A stretch of DNA of 53,431 bases from Nodosilinea sp. FACHB-131 (GCF_014695395.1 NZ_JACJOF010000043.1:1-53431); one strand, 5' to 3'. Counted from the stretch's first letter, positions 43,559-52,484 are shown. A program made the numbers and translations. The notes: generated by a model not told the origin, from the letters alone.

Positions 43559-45262
43559 ATGCGCTTCAGATCACAATTTTGCCTCGGCCTAGCGCTTAGC
43601 TTGAGTCTCAGCTTGCTCGCACCTTTAAGTGCGTCTGTATCAGCGCAAGTGCCTGCACCCACTCTAGCGCCAAGCACCTCCTTTAGAGATGTCCCTGCCG
43701 ACTACTGGGCTTATGAGTACATATCAGGCCTCGCCCGGTTCAGTGTGATTAGCGGCTTCCCCGATGGCACGTTCCAGCCTAACGAACCCGTAACCCGCGC
43801 GCAGTTTGCAGTGATTTTGAATCAAGCGTTTATGTCAGCGCAGCCTTTTCAAATACCGAATGAGCGGTTGAATGCAACGCAGCCCGGTACTCCAACCTTT
43901 GCGGATGTGCCTAACAATCATTGGGCGGCTGGCTATATTGCTAAAGCTCGCACTGCGGGCTTTCTCTCAGGATATCCGGGGAATCAGTTTAAGCCCAATC
44001 AACCGATACCCCGCGTACAGGCCCTGGTTTCTATCGCCAATGGATTGGGATATCAGGGCGGTAGTGTGGCGGACTTATCTGCCTATAAGGATGCTGCTGC
44101 TATTCCGGCATATGCTCGCCCTGGCATCACCGCTGCCAGGGCCGCCAACATCGTTGTTAACTATCCTGCCCTCGATCAGCTCCTGCCCAATCGCCCAGCG
44201 ACCCGCGCTGAGGTGGCGGCTTTTGTCTATCAGGCGTTGGTCAAAGATGGTAGGGCGCAACCGGTAGCAGCAGCCGGTGCTCGCTGGAATAAAGCGCCTA
44301 TAACAACCTTGCCAACGGCAGCGGACGTGTGTAGCTTTAGCGCGGATGGACAACGGCTACTGGCCCTGACGACAGACGGTGCAACGCTTCAGGTATGGAA
44401 TACGCAAACAGGGGCGCTAATCAAGGAGATTACTGCTGACGAGCAGACTCGTTTTGATGGGGCGGCGATCAGCAAGGACGGGACGAAGGTAGCGGCGATC
44501 GCGCAAACGTCTCCCACCAACACCGTTGAACTAGCGGCATGGACTATCGAGACAGGTCAGCCGCTGTGGAGAAAAACAATCAGCCAGGCAACTTCAACCA
44601 TCGATGGGGGTCAGATTGCCTTTAGCCATGACAATCAGCGGATCATAACGTTTGTGAACCCCTATCGAGACGGCGCTTCTGCACCACAACTAGCTCTATG
44701 GAATACGGCGAATGGTGAAGTGGTACAATCTTTAGACACCAGCGGTAGATTTGCCATTAGCCCCAATGGTCAGTTTTTAGCCATCCAGATCTACCCGAAT
44801 GATTCATCGGGTCGTGTAGACCTATGGCGACTCAATCAGAGCGGCCTGTTTGAGTACGCTAGGACGCTGCCGCCGGAAGATATTCTCTTCTGGGGAATGG
44901 ATATGGCCTTTAGAAACGATGGGCTGCTCAATGTGCTAACGCGATCGCCCTACGATGGCCTGCTCGTCACTTGGAATCCACAAACAGGCGATCGTGTGAC
45001 CAGCAAGGGGCTACCGGCTGATCGATCCGATGACGCCATTGGCCTAAGTCCAGATGGCGACAGCTATTTCTTTGCTGGGCCGGTGGCCGGAGCGCGCTTG
45101 GGCAGTGTGAGAACTGGAGAAGTTCAGGACTGGCCTCATGGCTATCGGGTTGCGTTTAGCGATCGCGGCAACTACTTAGCGCTCACGAACAACAACCCCA
45201 ATGAAGTAGGATCAGCGCTACCCACGCCCTCCATCAGTATCTATGCCAAAACTGCCTATTAG
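43559..45262 (+). CDS. SLH-domain surface protein with a WD40-like beta-propeller
   Basis: This 567-residue protein has a Sec signal peptide (LGLALSLSLSLLAPLSASVSAQ). Two clear SLH repeats follow (FRDVPADYWAYEYISGLARF..., FADVPNNHWAAGYIAKARTAGF...) and a third, weaker one (AYKDAAAIPAYARPGITAARAANIV), about residues 40-235. The rest is a WD40-like propeller (CSFSADGQRLLALTTDGATLQVWN and later repeats ending in LALWNT/LVTWNP). SLH repeats anchor proteins to peptidoglycan-linked polymer in the cell wall. Confidence 0.88.
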   Translation: MRFRSQFCLGLALSLSLSLLAPLSASVSAQVPAPTLAPSTSFRDVPADYWAYEYISGLARFSVISGFPDGTFQPNEPVTRAQFAVILNQAFMSAQPFQIPNERLNATQPGTPTFADVPNNHWAAGYIAKARTAGFLSGYPGNQFKPNQPIPRVQALVSIANGLGYQGGSVADLSAYKDAAAIPAYARPGITAARAANIVVNYPALDQLLPNRPATRAEVAAFVYQALVKDGRAQPVAAAGARWNKAPITTLPTAADVCSFSADGQRLLALTTDGATLQVWNTQTGALIKEITADEQTRFDGAAISKDGTKVAAIAQTSPTNTVELAAWTIETGQPLWRKTISQATSTIDGGQIAFSHDNQRIITFVNPYRDGASAPQLALWNTANGEVVQSLDTSGRFAISPNGQFLAIQIYPNDSSGRVDLWRLNQSGLFEYARTLPPEDILFWGMDMAFRNDGLLNVLTRSPYDGLLVTWNPQTGDRVTSKGLPADRSDDAIGLSPDGDSYFFAGPVAGARLGSVRTGEVQDWPHGYRVAFSDRGNYLALTNNNPNEVGSALPTPSISIYAKTAY

Positions 45263-45321
45263 GCCAATCTTCAATGAAAGGCCGGCAGAGAAAGGGAACA
45301 GTTGGACGGCGGCGGTAGCAA

Positions 45322-45371
45322 CCAACAAAATGCCCCCGGCGATCGCCAGGGGCAGGTGTGAAATTCCGCAT
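45322..45371 (+). repeat. HIP-type hairpin repeat, copy 3
   Basis: TGCCCCCGGCGATCGCCAGG followed by GGCAGGTGTGAAATTCC, matching 33779-33847. The GCGATCGC-centred palindrome (CCCCCGGCGATCGCCAGGGG) could act as a bidirectional terminator between the SLH gene and the convergent rep gene. Confidence 0.65.
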
Positions 45372-45532
45372 GGGCTAGAGTCGCAGTGCCTTAACGCGAT
45401 CAAATTATTAACAGTCCTGCCCTTTGCCCCGCCGAGGGTGCAGGCTATCAGCTTGCTCTATTTCTGCGGTTGTATCTGGCAACCATTCCCTAGGCAAATG
45501 CACAGCTGCACCCTCCGCACCGATGCACTTTC

Positions 45533-46633
45533 CTACCCCTCAGCTCTCAGTTTTTCAGGATTGATCTGAAATTGAATCGTTGCTAACTTCTTCTTTCCTG
45601 GTAGCTCCTGTGCTCCCAGGATGTATCCCTCACTGCTCAACTCTTCCACTGTGCGCCAGAAAATCTGGTTATTGCGAGAGGTGTTACTGCCCAGTAAGTC
45701 CAGATTCTTAAATAGATACCGCTTTGAAATAGTGAGGTATTGGCCATCCTCAGGCCGATCCCACTGCATCCGGCTAGCGAGGTAGATGAGCAGCTTAGTC
45801 TTGTAGTCGTGCTTGGCGCTGCCTCCTAAACGCTGGCGAATGTCGAGACTATCGGCAAAGAGTACATAGTCTCCGTTCCGAGCCGGGCCATCAAAGAACT
45901 CTAGGGAGATGGTATAGGCATCGGCTAACTCATAGGTATAGTCAGCAGCCTTAGCTAGGTCAAAGTCTCGGGGCACATTGTCGATTTCATAATCTCTGAT
46001 TCGCAAAACACTTTTGATAGTGACCTTGGCCCCCAGATTGTCGCCCTTGCGAAGAGACTGGGCAAACACCAGTTCAGTGCGGTGCAGAGCCACTAGGTCT
46101 CTATGAAGTTGAGATCTGAGTTTTGATGCAAATCCCCCATCTTTAGTTTTGGTATAGCCTAGGGCCTGCAGCAAATCATTAGAGCGAAACGAAACCAACG
46201 GCCCCTGGTCCTGCTGGGCTGCTAAGCGATACAAATGCAGCACGATGGAGACCTGACGCGGGTTGAGAAAGGTGAGCAGGGCGACCAGCAGTCGCTCGAT
46301 GCGGCGGTCTTGAATCTTCTCCAGCCCCTTACTGACTCCCATGTCAATACAGGATTCGATATCTAGGCTGGAATATTGGGCTTGGATCTCTTCCCACTCT
46401 TCGGCGGTTAGGTCTTCAAGGGGAACACGGCGGGTAACGGCCACTTCCGTAGAGTCTGTCGAATCAGCCTCTACGCGCATTTCAAGGTAATAGCCGTCGC
46501 CATCTGACCGTAGGATGGGCACCTGCACATCTGGGTTTTTTACCGATGCTCCAGCCCGTGGCAACACCATAAGCAGCTGCCCGTCTACCGGGAATATGTC
46601 TGATTCAATTGTTGGCGTCTTGGGGGGACTCAC
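45533..46633 (-). CDS. Plasmid replication initiator-like protein
   Basis: This 366-residue protein has an acidic N-terminus and two probable winged-helix regions: RIERLLVALLTFLNPRQVSIVLHLYRLA with the following DLLQALGYTKTKDGG, then a second half with LLIYLASRMQWDRPEDGQYLTISKRYLFKNL. This two-winged-helix arrangement and the position beside ten iterons fit a Rep initiator. I do not recognise a named Rep family, so the call rests on context. Transcription runs away from the iterons. Confidence 0.7.
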   Translation of the reverse strand: MSPPKTPTIESDIFPVDGQLLMVLPRAGASVKNPDVQVPILRSDGDGYYLEMRVEADSTDSTEVAVTRRVPLEDLTAEEWEEIQAQYSSLDIESCIDMGVSKGLEKIQDRRIERLLVALLTFLNPRQVSIVLHLYRLAAQQDQGPLVSFRSNDLLQALGYTKTKDGGFASKLRSQLHRDLVALHRTELVFAQSLRKGDNLGAKVTIKSVLRIRDYEIDNVPRDFDLAKAADYTYELADAYTISLEFFDGPARNGDYVLFADSLDIRQRLGGSAKHDYKTKLLIYLASRMQWDRPEDGQYLTISKRYLFKNLDLLGSNTSRNNQIFWRTVEELSSEGYILGAQELPGKKKLATIQFQINPEKLRAEG

Positions 46634-46736
46634 GGCGAGATCTCATCTTGTCAGACACGGCATTGAGCCACATTTTAAGGAAAGAATGGTTGATAAAAAC
46701 ACTCTGTAACGTTTGTGGGCAAAGCTTTTTGAGGTA

Positions 46737-47049
46737 CCTGTAACTTTAGCGTATGTTTTTTGGCCCTTCGCCTGTAACTTTGGCGTATGGTTTTGCCTGT
46801 AACTTTGGCGTATGGTCATTTTCTGACCTATAACTTTGGCGTATGGTTTTGCCTGTAACTTTGGCGTATGGTTTTTGGCCATGTTTTTTTCAATGCTTTA
46901 ACAAGCAGGCTTTCCGAGAAATGACCTGTAACTTTGGCGTATGGTTTTGCCTGTAACTTTGGCGTATGGTCATTTTCTGACCTGTAACTTTGGCGTATGG
47001 TTTTGCCTGTAACTTTGGCGTATAAGTGACCTGTAACTCTGGCGTATAG
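46737..47049. other. Iteron array, candidate replication origin
   Basis: Ten direct copies of about CCTGTAACTTTGGCGTATGG start at 46737, 46771, 46796, 46827, 46852, 46925, 46950, 46981, 47006 and 47030. The middle eight form two blocks (46771-46871 and 46925-47025) with identical 25/31/25-bp spacings, so one block is a duplication of the other. They are separated by an AT-rich run (ATGTTTTTTT) that may be the melting site. The first copy has TAGC and the last ACTCTGG variants. Position beside the rep gene makes this the likely origin with copy-number control. Confidence 0.88.
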
Positions 47050-47245
47050 GCCTATAGGAGGCTATTGAGAATCAAAACTTTCAGTGCTAACCTTTGGCAA
47101 TATTTCAGCTTGAGAACGTTTGAACTATCTAGCAGAGTGGCTAAAGAAGGTGCAAAGACTAATTCAGTAATGGCTAGGGTTCGGCTGAACTGACCATTCG
47201 TCTGAGCCTCGATCAGTGTCAATTTTCCTGACCTTAGTAGGCAAA

Positions 47246-47278
47246 AAGAACCGGCAGCAGATGCCACCGGCTCTTTAA
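47246..47278 (+). terminator. Stem-loop between the iterons and the primase gene
   Basis: AAGAACCGGCAGC and GCCACCGGCTCTT form a stem (with wobble pairs) around AGAT, followed by TTAAAA. It could insulate the origin from the downstream gene. Confidence 0.5.
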
Positions 47279-47398
47279 AAAGCGAAAACCCGAGAGGACC
47301 AGTCCCGAGTCGCGCGTTAATTTCTTATGCGGCTATGGTAACACCGGATCTCTCTCGGGGCAATACTCATTGCTCTTTTTTAGGAGAGAGAAGCCCCC

Positions 47399-49096
47399 AT
47401 GACCGCATCGACAGGATGGGGCGAGGAGTCGTGTAGAGCTCCCCGTTCCGAACCCCTCCCCGCTGACCCTACAGGCCAGCGGCTGTGTGAACTCTTTGGC
47501 CACTACCCCTGGAACTTCATCCGCGCTGACCTGCCGGATGAAGCAACCGCCAAAGCCGCCTGGACAACCGTCACCACCTATCCGCTGCGGCCTCGGGTGC
47601 TGTGGAACTACTGGCAAGATGCCAACCAGCTGATCGGCGTCCGCTTCACCCACGACACCCGCTACGCCCTGCTCGACCTCGACGCCGGTGGCGACTACTG
47701 CAGCGCCGACGGGGTGGCCCAGATTCGGGCTGCCCTAGAGACCATTGGCATCACCCGCACCTTGCTGCTGCGCTCCAGCTGGAGCGGCGGCCTGCACCTC
47801 TACCTCCCCTTTGCTGAGCGGGTCAACACTTTCAACCTGGCCGTTGCCCTCAAAGAATGCTTCAAAGCCCAGGGATTTCGGCTCCAGGCTGGGCAGCTCG
47901 AAATCTTCCCCAACGTCAAAGCCTACGGCGTTCAAGCCTTCATCGAATACATGGGCCACCGACTGCCCCTACAGCCCGGCAGCGGCTCCTGCCTGCTCGA
48001 CGATGCCCTCAACCCCATTGGCGACAGCCTGGCCCGGTTCTTCTGGCTCTGGGATGGTGCAGCGAGCCACCAAGACATGGACACCCTGCGCCATGCGATG
48101 AAAATTGGTCGGGATAACCACCGCAAGCGGCCCAAGCGCCGCAGCCACCCCGTCGAGAGCTGGCGGCACGACCTGGATCTCGAAATCACCGAAGGTTGGA
48201 CCGCCTATGGCCAAACCAACCACCTGCTCAAAACCATTGCCTGCTACGGCCGCGTCTTCGAGGGCCTCCAGGGCCAAGCCCTGATCGACTACACCCTGCG
48301 CATCGCCCTTTATTGCCCCGGCTACGAGCAGTACTGTCGCCACCAGCACGACATCGAGCGCAAGGTCATCGCCTGGGCTAGAGCTGTCGAGGGCTATTAC
48401 TGGCCTCTAGGCAGCACCCCCACCCGCGACACTAGTCACCCGAAGAACAACCTTGTGCCCTTCAACCAGCGGCAGACCGAAGACGCTCAGCATCGCATCC
48501 GCGCCGCCTACACCAACTTAGAGCAGGCGGGGGAGTTGCCCGAGCAGATTACGGCCCGGGCCAAGGCGATCGCCCAAGGAGCCAGAGTCAGTCAGCAAAC
48601 CCTCTACAAGCATCTCCACCTCTGGCACCCCGAGCATCAAGAGGGTGTAATGGCCCCAACAGCAAGCCTCCTAGCCCCTGAAGCGGCGATCGTAAAAGCG
48701 GTACCAAAATCGCTAGACTCTTTACAAACTAAGGAATTACACCCCTTGGAGAGAGATATGAAGGGTGAGGCGCTTTGCGCTGGTGAGTCGGGGTCGGATA
48801 TAAATTCTTTTTCTCCGGAAAGGGGGGTGCGGGGGGACGCTTTCTCTTTTCCACAGGAGGCCGAGCCTGCGGCCTATGACCCAGCCCTGCATGGGCAACT
48901 TCAAAACCAGATCAGGAGCCTGGGTTGGTCTGGGGAGGTGATTCGACAATTCATAGCCGATCGATTTGAGGGCCAGCGCTGGTCTGAGCTGACGGACGAG
49001 GATCGGTTGCTACTGCTCTATCATCTGCGTGTGCTTGATTTTCTTGGGGCTGGAGAGCCTTCTGATATTGGAGACCCTCAACAACCCATCTCTTAG
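47399..49096 (+). CDS. Primase-polymerase-like (AEP superfamily) replication protein
   Basis: This 565-residue protein carries motifs of archaeo-eukaryotic-type primases: the acidic pair in RYALLDLDAGG (Asp93 and Asp95), SGGLHLYLPF (His133, the S-x-H-type motif), and GQLEIFPNVK. A helix-turn-helix-like segment follows (ARVSQQTLYKHLHLWHP, about 400-416), then a low-complexity linker and a C-terminal helical domain. No helicase domain is fused. It is transcribed away from the iterons, with AGGAGAG upstream of the ATG. It probably primes plasmid replication or assists the Rep protein. Confidence 0.72.
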   Translation: MTASTGWGEESCRAPRSEPLPADPTGQRLCELFGHYPWNFIRADLPDEATAKAAWTTVTTYPLRPRVLWNYWQDANQLIGVRFTHDTRYALLDLDAGGDYCSADGVAQIRAALETIGITRTLLLRSSWSGGLHLYLPFAERVNTFNLAVALKECFKAQGFRLQAGQLEIFPNVKAYGVQAFIEYMGHRLPLQPGSGSCLLDDALNPIGDSLARFFWLWDGAASHQDMDTLRHAMKIGRDNHRKRPKRRSHPVESWRHDLDLEITEGWTAYGQTNHLLKTIACYGRVFEGLQGQALIDYTLRIALYCPGYEQYCRHQHDIERKVIAWARAVEGYYWPLGSTPTRDTSHPKNNLVPFNQRQTEDAQHRIRAAYTNLEQAGELPEQITARAKAIAQGARVSQQTLYKHLHLWHPEHQEGVMAPTASLLAPEAAIVKAVPKSLDSLQTKELHPLERDMKGEALCAGESGSDINSFSPERGVRGDAFSFPQEAEPAAYDPALHGQLQNQIRSLGWSGEVIRQFIADRFEGQRWSELTDEDRLLLLYHLRVLDFLGAGEPSDIGDPQQPIS

Positions 49097-49281
49097 GGGG
49101 TGATCCGAATTCAGGGGGTTGAGTGCCTGCAACTCTCTTTTGATAACGCTTTCAGGGTGATTTGAATTGAGTCAAAGGGCGGCAATGATTATCTGTTACT
49201 GAAATTCATTGCAAGGCTATGGCAGTAGGTGACGGGGGCGCTGTTGTTCTGAGTGATAATACAAACGATCTATAGCAGCGG
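49097..49281. other. Short gap after the primase gene
   Basis: No gene or clear signal; an imperfect repeat of GGGTGAT (49097 and 49156) is all that stands out. Confidence 0.4.
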
Positions 49282-49455
49282 ATGAATATGGATACCCCGG
49301 ATTTGACTAAGCAATTGCTGGCTTTGGCCGATTGTCTATCGGAACTAGGGCTCAGCGAGCTGACTATCCGAAAAGAAGATGGCGAACGCGTTCGTATCGT
49401 TGTAGGCGATGAATTTACGCAACTAAGGCAAGACTACAAAAAAAGACGTGATTGA
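49282..49455 (+). CDS. Small acidic protein (57 aa), possible antitoxin-like
   Basis: An ATG-started frame encoding a helix and a short strand pair (LLALADCLSELGLSELTIRKEDGERVRIVVGDEFTQ). It overlaps the start of the next small frame (GTGATTGA), suggesting coupled translation. There is no family assignment. Confidence 0.45.
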   Translation: MNMDTPDLTKQLLALADCLSELGLSELTIRKEDGERVRIVVGDEFTQLRQDYKKRRD

Positions 49456-49648
49456 GATGTCTTTTGAGGCTCTGCGGTGGTGCGTGCATGGTTCTCGGGA
49501 GCTGGATCGCTACATTGAGGTACTCCAGCAAACCCTCACTGTTAGGCTGACCGAAATCGATGCGGAAGATGACTTAGCTACTTCACGCATCAACTGCTTC
49601 ATTCCCCTCCGACAACTCACTCGCCACCGCATCCAGTTCCATCTCTAG
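49448..49648 (+). CDS. Small hypothetical protein (66 aa), overlaps the upstream small gene
   Basis: A GTG-started frame overlapping the 57-residue ORF by 8 nt. The first ~45 residues (SFEALRWCVHGSRELDRYIEVLQQTL) look helical and plausible. The last ~20 are antisense to the end of the YhcG gene, so the true extent is uncertain. Confidence 0.3.
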   Translation: MIEMSFEALRWCVHGSRELDRYIEVLQQTLTVRLTEIDAEDDLATSRINCFIPLRQLTRHRIQFHL

Positions 49649-50638
49649 CTCCTCGATGGTGGGTAGGTTGGCCTTTAGCTGGTCGGGCAGGCTGTGGGTG
49701 GTGACGGCGATCGGGGTGCTGACGTTGCGCAGGGCGTATTCAGCAACAGTTTTATTCTTTGACTTACACAGCACGATGCCGATGGTGGGCTGATCATCAG
49801 GGTGGCGCAGCAGGTCATCCACTGCCGCGACGTAGAAGTTCATCTTGCCGGTGTACTCAGGGCGAAATTCGGTCACCTTTAAGTCAATCACGACATAGCA
49901 CCGCAGTTTGAGATGGTAGAACAGCATATCCATGAAGTACTCGTTGCCAGAGACTTCCAGTCGATATTGACTGCCGACGAAAGCAAACCCGACGCCTAGC
50001 TCTAGCAGAAAATCCCTGATTCTCTCGACCAGAGCATTTTCTAGCTCTCGCTCTTGGGTAGCGGATGTCAGCTTGAGAAAGTCGAAATTGTAGGGGTCTT
50101 TAAGCAGTTGTTGGGCGAGATCTGACTGTTCAGGCGGTAGGGTCCGCCCAAAATTAGTAACCGCCCCACCTTGACGCTGGAACAGGTTGGATTCAATCTG
50201 CATGGCCAGAACATTCCGACTCCAACCATTCTCAAGAGTGCCTTGGGCGTACCAGAGCCGTTCATCTGGGGCTTTTAACTTATCTAGGAGAGCTTGATTG
50301 TGATACCAAGTAATTTGTGCAAGCACCTCCTGCACAATTGTCTGATCTGGGTAAGCTTCCGCAAAAGCCCGCATATATTTGAGGTTGCGTGGTGAAAACC
50401 CCTTCATATCAGGGAATTCCCGTTTCAGATCTTTGGCGAGGCGGTCGATGACCTTTGCCCCCCAGCCTTCCTGCTGCTGGCGGGCGAGAATCTCCCGCCC
50501 AATCTGCCAATACAAGATGATCAGCTCCTTATTAACGGCGAGAGCCGCCTTTACCTGCGCCTGACGTATGCGGGTTTTGAGGTCCTTGAGAAAGACATCA
50601 TAATTGTCGGCGGGGAATAGGGAATTGTCTTGGGGCAA
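49583..50638 (-). CDS. YhcG/DUF1016-type PD-(D/E)XK nuclease protein
   Basis: This 351-residue protein has the DUF1016 N-terminus (NKELIILYWQIGREILARQQQEGWGAKVIDRLAKDL, GFSPRNLKYMRAFAEAY) and the C-terminal nuclease core (FYHLKLRCYVVIDLKVTEFRPEYTGKMNFY, GIVLCKSKNKTVAEYAL). The catalytic elements D..LK and the preceding E are visible. Proteins of this family occur near restriction and defence genes and on plasmids; the biological role remains unclear. Confidence 0.93.
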   Translation of the reverse strand: MPQDNSLFPADNYDVFLKDLKTRIRQAQVKAALAVNKELIILYWQIGREILARQQQEGWGAKVIDRLAKDLKREFPDMKGFSPRNLKYMRAFAEAYPDQTIVQEVLAQITWYHNQALLDKLKAPDERLWYAQGTLENGWSRNVLAMQIESNLFQRQGGAVTNFGRTLPPEQSDLAQQLLKDPYNFDFLKLTSATQERELENALVERIRDFLLELGVGFAFVGSQYRLEVSGNEYFMDMLFYHLKLRCYVVIDLKVTEFRPEYTGKMNFYVAAVDDLLRHPDDQPTIGIVLCKSKNKTVAEYALRNVSTPIAVTTHSLPDQLKANLPTIEELEMELDAVASELSEGNEAVDA

Positions 50639-50727
50639 GGGACTTTTCCTTCATTTGCAGACCCCTTATTATCAGGCTAAGACGGCAATGAGCTACAAGG
50701 CTTTTTGGGATCGAGAAGGTGGAGCCT

Positions 50728-50976
50728 ATGACCCAGCTAAGCTATGACCCAGCACAATGGCAGGAGCTGTTTTGGCAGCGGGGCGATCGCTACTACTGGT
50801 GCGCTCTACGCCAGAACCTATTTGGTGAGTGGGTCTTGCTGCGCAAGTGGGGTGGCCGCCGAACGGGTAAGTGTGGGCAGTGTGAAACCTTGTGCGCAGA
50901 TATCGAAGAAGGCAATCGGCTGATGCAGGATGTTCTTAAACGCAGGCGTTATCGGGGATATGCACTAGTTAACTAG
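50728..50976 (+). CDS. Small WGR-domain protein
   Basis: This 82-residue protein has the WGR core: RYYWCALRQNLFGEWVLLRKWGGRRTG, where the usual WGR triplet reads WGG-R. WGR domains bind nucleic acids or occur in PARP-type and plasmid proteins. The ATG at 50728 follows AAGGTGG; a GTG at 50719 is possible. Confidence 0.75.
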   Translation: MTQLSYDPAQWQELFWQRGDRYYWCALRQNLFGEWVLLRKWGGRRTGKCGQCETLCADIEEGNRLMQDVLKRRRYRGYALVN

Positions 50977-51075
50977 GGCGACTCAAATTTAGGCTTTTAT
51001 ATCCTGAAACCCTTGCCACGCTAAAGCTTGAAGGCAAACCGAGCGTTAGAAAACCGTTGCACACAGTATCTAAAC

Positions 51076-51145
51076 TTAAATATGCTTATGTACCTAGACA
51101 TATCTAAGTTTAGACATATAGACATATTGATGTCCTGATGCCAAG
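51076..51145. promoter_or_regulatory. Partition-site repeats upstream of parA
   Basis: TAGACATATC, TTAGACATATAGACATATTG and related copies occur in a row before parA. The same core (TAGACATAYAGA) recurs inside the downstream partner gene. Such repeats are typical centromere/operator boxes for ribbon-helix-helix partition proteins. Confidence 0.65.
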
Positions 51146-51181
51146 ATGCTATCTTCAAATCGCTGTTATAGGATTAGCCCT

Positions 51182-51946
51182 GTGAAAATCTGCTCAGCGA
51201 TTTCTCTGTCGGGGGGACAGGGGAAGACGACGACGGTGTTTTTTACCGCCCTGCTGCTGGCTCAGCAGGGCAAAAAGGTGCTGGCAGTAGATGCTGACCC
51301 CCAGGCAAATCTGACCTTTTATCTGGGGCATGAGGTGCAGCCTGATGAGCCTAGTCTCTTTGAGGTGCTGACCAAGCAGGTCGAGGTTGAGGATGGGGTC
51401 TACGGCACCCAGTACGAGAACTTATTTGTGATGCCTGCCGATCGCGGCCTGTTCAAAGTAAGCGATTTTCTCAGCAGCAGCGGGGCGGGGGCCTTCATCT
51501 TAAAGCAGCGGCTGCGCAAGATTCACGACATGTTCGATGTAGTACTGATCGATGTGCAACCGTCGCGATCGCAGATCTGCCTCTCCGCCGTCGGGGCCTC
51601 TGACCATGTGCTAATTCCGGTAGAGGCTAATGTTAAAGGAGTGAACTCTCTAGTCGATACGCTGGATTTTTTGAATGAACAAGCTGAGCTAGAGGCGTTC
51701 ACTGGGTCTGTACTAGGAATAATTCCTTTTCGCGATCGCTGGGTGGGCAACACCCAAACCCTAGAGGGTCGGCAAAACATAGCTGCTATGCAAGAGTTCG
51801 CCGGTGAGGCCCCCATTCTGGCCTCCATCCGCGAGTCCGAAAAATTTAAGAACGCTATTCGGCAGGGCAAGTTGCTCAGCGAACTGGACCAGCCCGACCT
51901 GCAATACCCCTTCGAGCAAATTGTAGAGGCCCTTACCCATGAGTGA
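51182..51946 (+). CDS. parA: ParA-type plasmid partition ATPase
   Basis: About 254 residues from the GTG at 51182 (KICSAISLSGGQGKTT); an ATG at 51146 would add 12 residues. Deviant Walker A is SGGQGKTTT, A' is VLAVDADPQANLTF, and Walker B is FDVVLIDVQPSRSQ. It resembles short Ib-type ParA proteins that work with ribbon-helix-helix partners. It overlaps the next gene by 8 nt. Confidence 0.92.
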   Translation: MKICSAISLSGGQGKTTTVFFTALLLAQQGKKVLAVDADPQANLTFYLGHEVQPDEPSLFEVLTKQVEVEDGVYGTQYENLFVMPADRGLFKVSDFLSSSGAGAFILKQRLRKIHDMFDVVLIDVQPSRSQICLSAVGASDHVLIPVEANVKGVNSLVDTLDFLNEQAELEAFTGSVLGIIPFRDRWVGNTQTLEGRQNIAAMQEFAGEAPILASIRESEKFKNAIRQGKLLSELDQPDLQYPFEQIVEALTHE

Positions 51947-52484
51947 TGCCCTAGACCGACTCAAACAGCGGCAGCGTCCTAAGGTCGCCCCCCGCGATGC
52001 CTCCCTGATCTCAAAGCCTCAAGATGTCCAGACGCCAAAATCTCAAGACATACAGATATCTAGACATATAGAAGATGAGGGTATGGCGGTTGACGCCGGT
52101 GTGCCAGGTCTTTTGGAACCAGTGAAGTCTAGACATACAGATATCCAGATGTCCGAAGCTCTGAATACTGGGATAGCGGTGGGAGCTTCTAGACATACAG
52201 ACATTCAGGCGTCTAGACATATAGAGATAGAGAGTGAGCCACCGACAAAGCGCAGCACCTTTCGCCTAGAAGCCGATCTGATCGAACGGCTGCACACGTT
52301 TTGTCGGCACCAGGGGCTAAGCCGTGAAGTGTTGATCGAGGCCATGTACGAGTACATGGAGGCTAACCCCGAGGCCCTGGCCCAGGTGGTAGAAAACGCT
52401 AGTCAGAAGCATGATAACCGGCAGCAGTTGGCTAACCGCAAACGGGCTGAGGCGATGATGAGCAAGTTTGGCCGAGATGCTTGA
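51939..52484 (+). CDS. ParB-role ribbon-helix-helix partition protein
   Basis: This 181-residue protein has a Ribbon-helix-helix DNA-binding domain (KRSTFRLEADLIERLHTFCRHQGLSREVLIEAMYEYM, about 107-144). The N-terminal ~100 residues are low-complexity and contain repeated SRHTDIQ and SRHIE units. These are encoded by copies of the TCTAGACATA repeat that also lie upstream of parA, so the gene itself carries partition-type boxes. It starts inside parA's end, consistent with a parAB operon. The N-terminal repeats are otherwise unusual for such proteins. Confidence 0.82.
   Translation: MSDALDRLKQRQRPKVAPRDASLISKPQDVQTPKSQDIQISRHIEDEGMAVDAGVPGLLEPVKSRHTDIQMSEALNTGIAVGASRHTDIQASRHIEIESEPPTKRSTFRLEADLIERLHTFCRHQGLSREVLIEAMYEYMEANPEALAQVVENASQKHDNRQQLANRKRAEAMMSKFGRDA
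52020..52232. repeat. Partition-type repeats inside the parB-role gene
   Basis: TCTAGACATATAGA or TCTAGACATACAGA occurs near 52061, 52128, 52189 and 52213, with diverged GATGTCCAGA copies at 52024 and 52148. The sequences are in frame and encode SRHIE/SRHTDIQ. They may serve as part of the centromere within a coding region. Confidence 0.7.

Noticed and set aside
46643..46882. A 79-codon frame with repeated KLQAKPYAK-like units
   Set aside because: It is the iteron array read in one frame; the repeats are explained by DNA-level binding sites.
46737..47049. Possible CRISPR array
   Set aside because: Repeat period is 25-31 bp with a 20-bp unit, so the spacers are 5-11 bp. This is far too short for CRISPR, no cas gene is present, and a Rep-like gene is adjacent.
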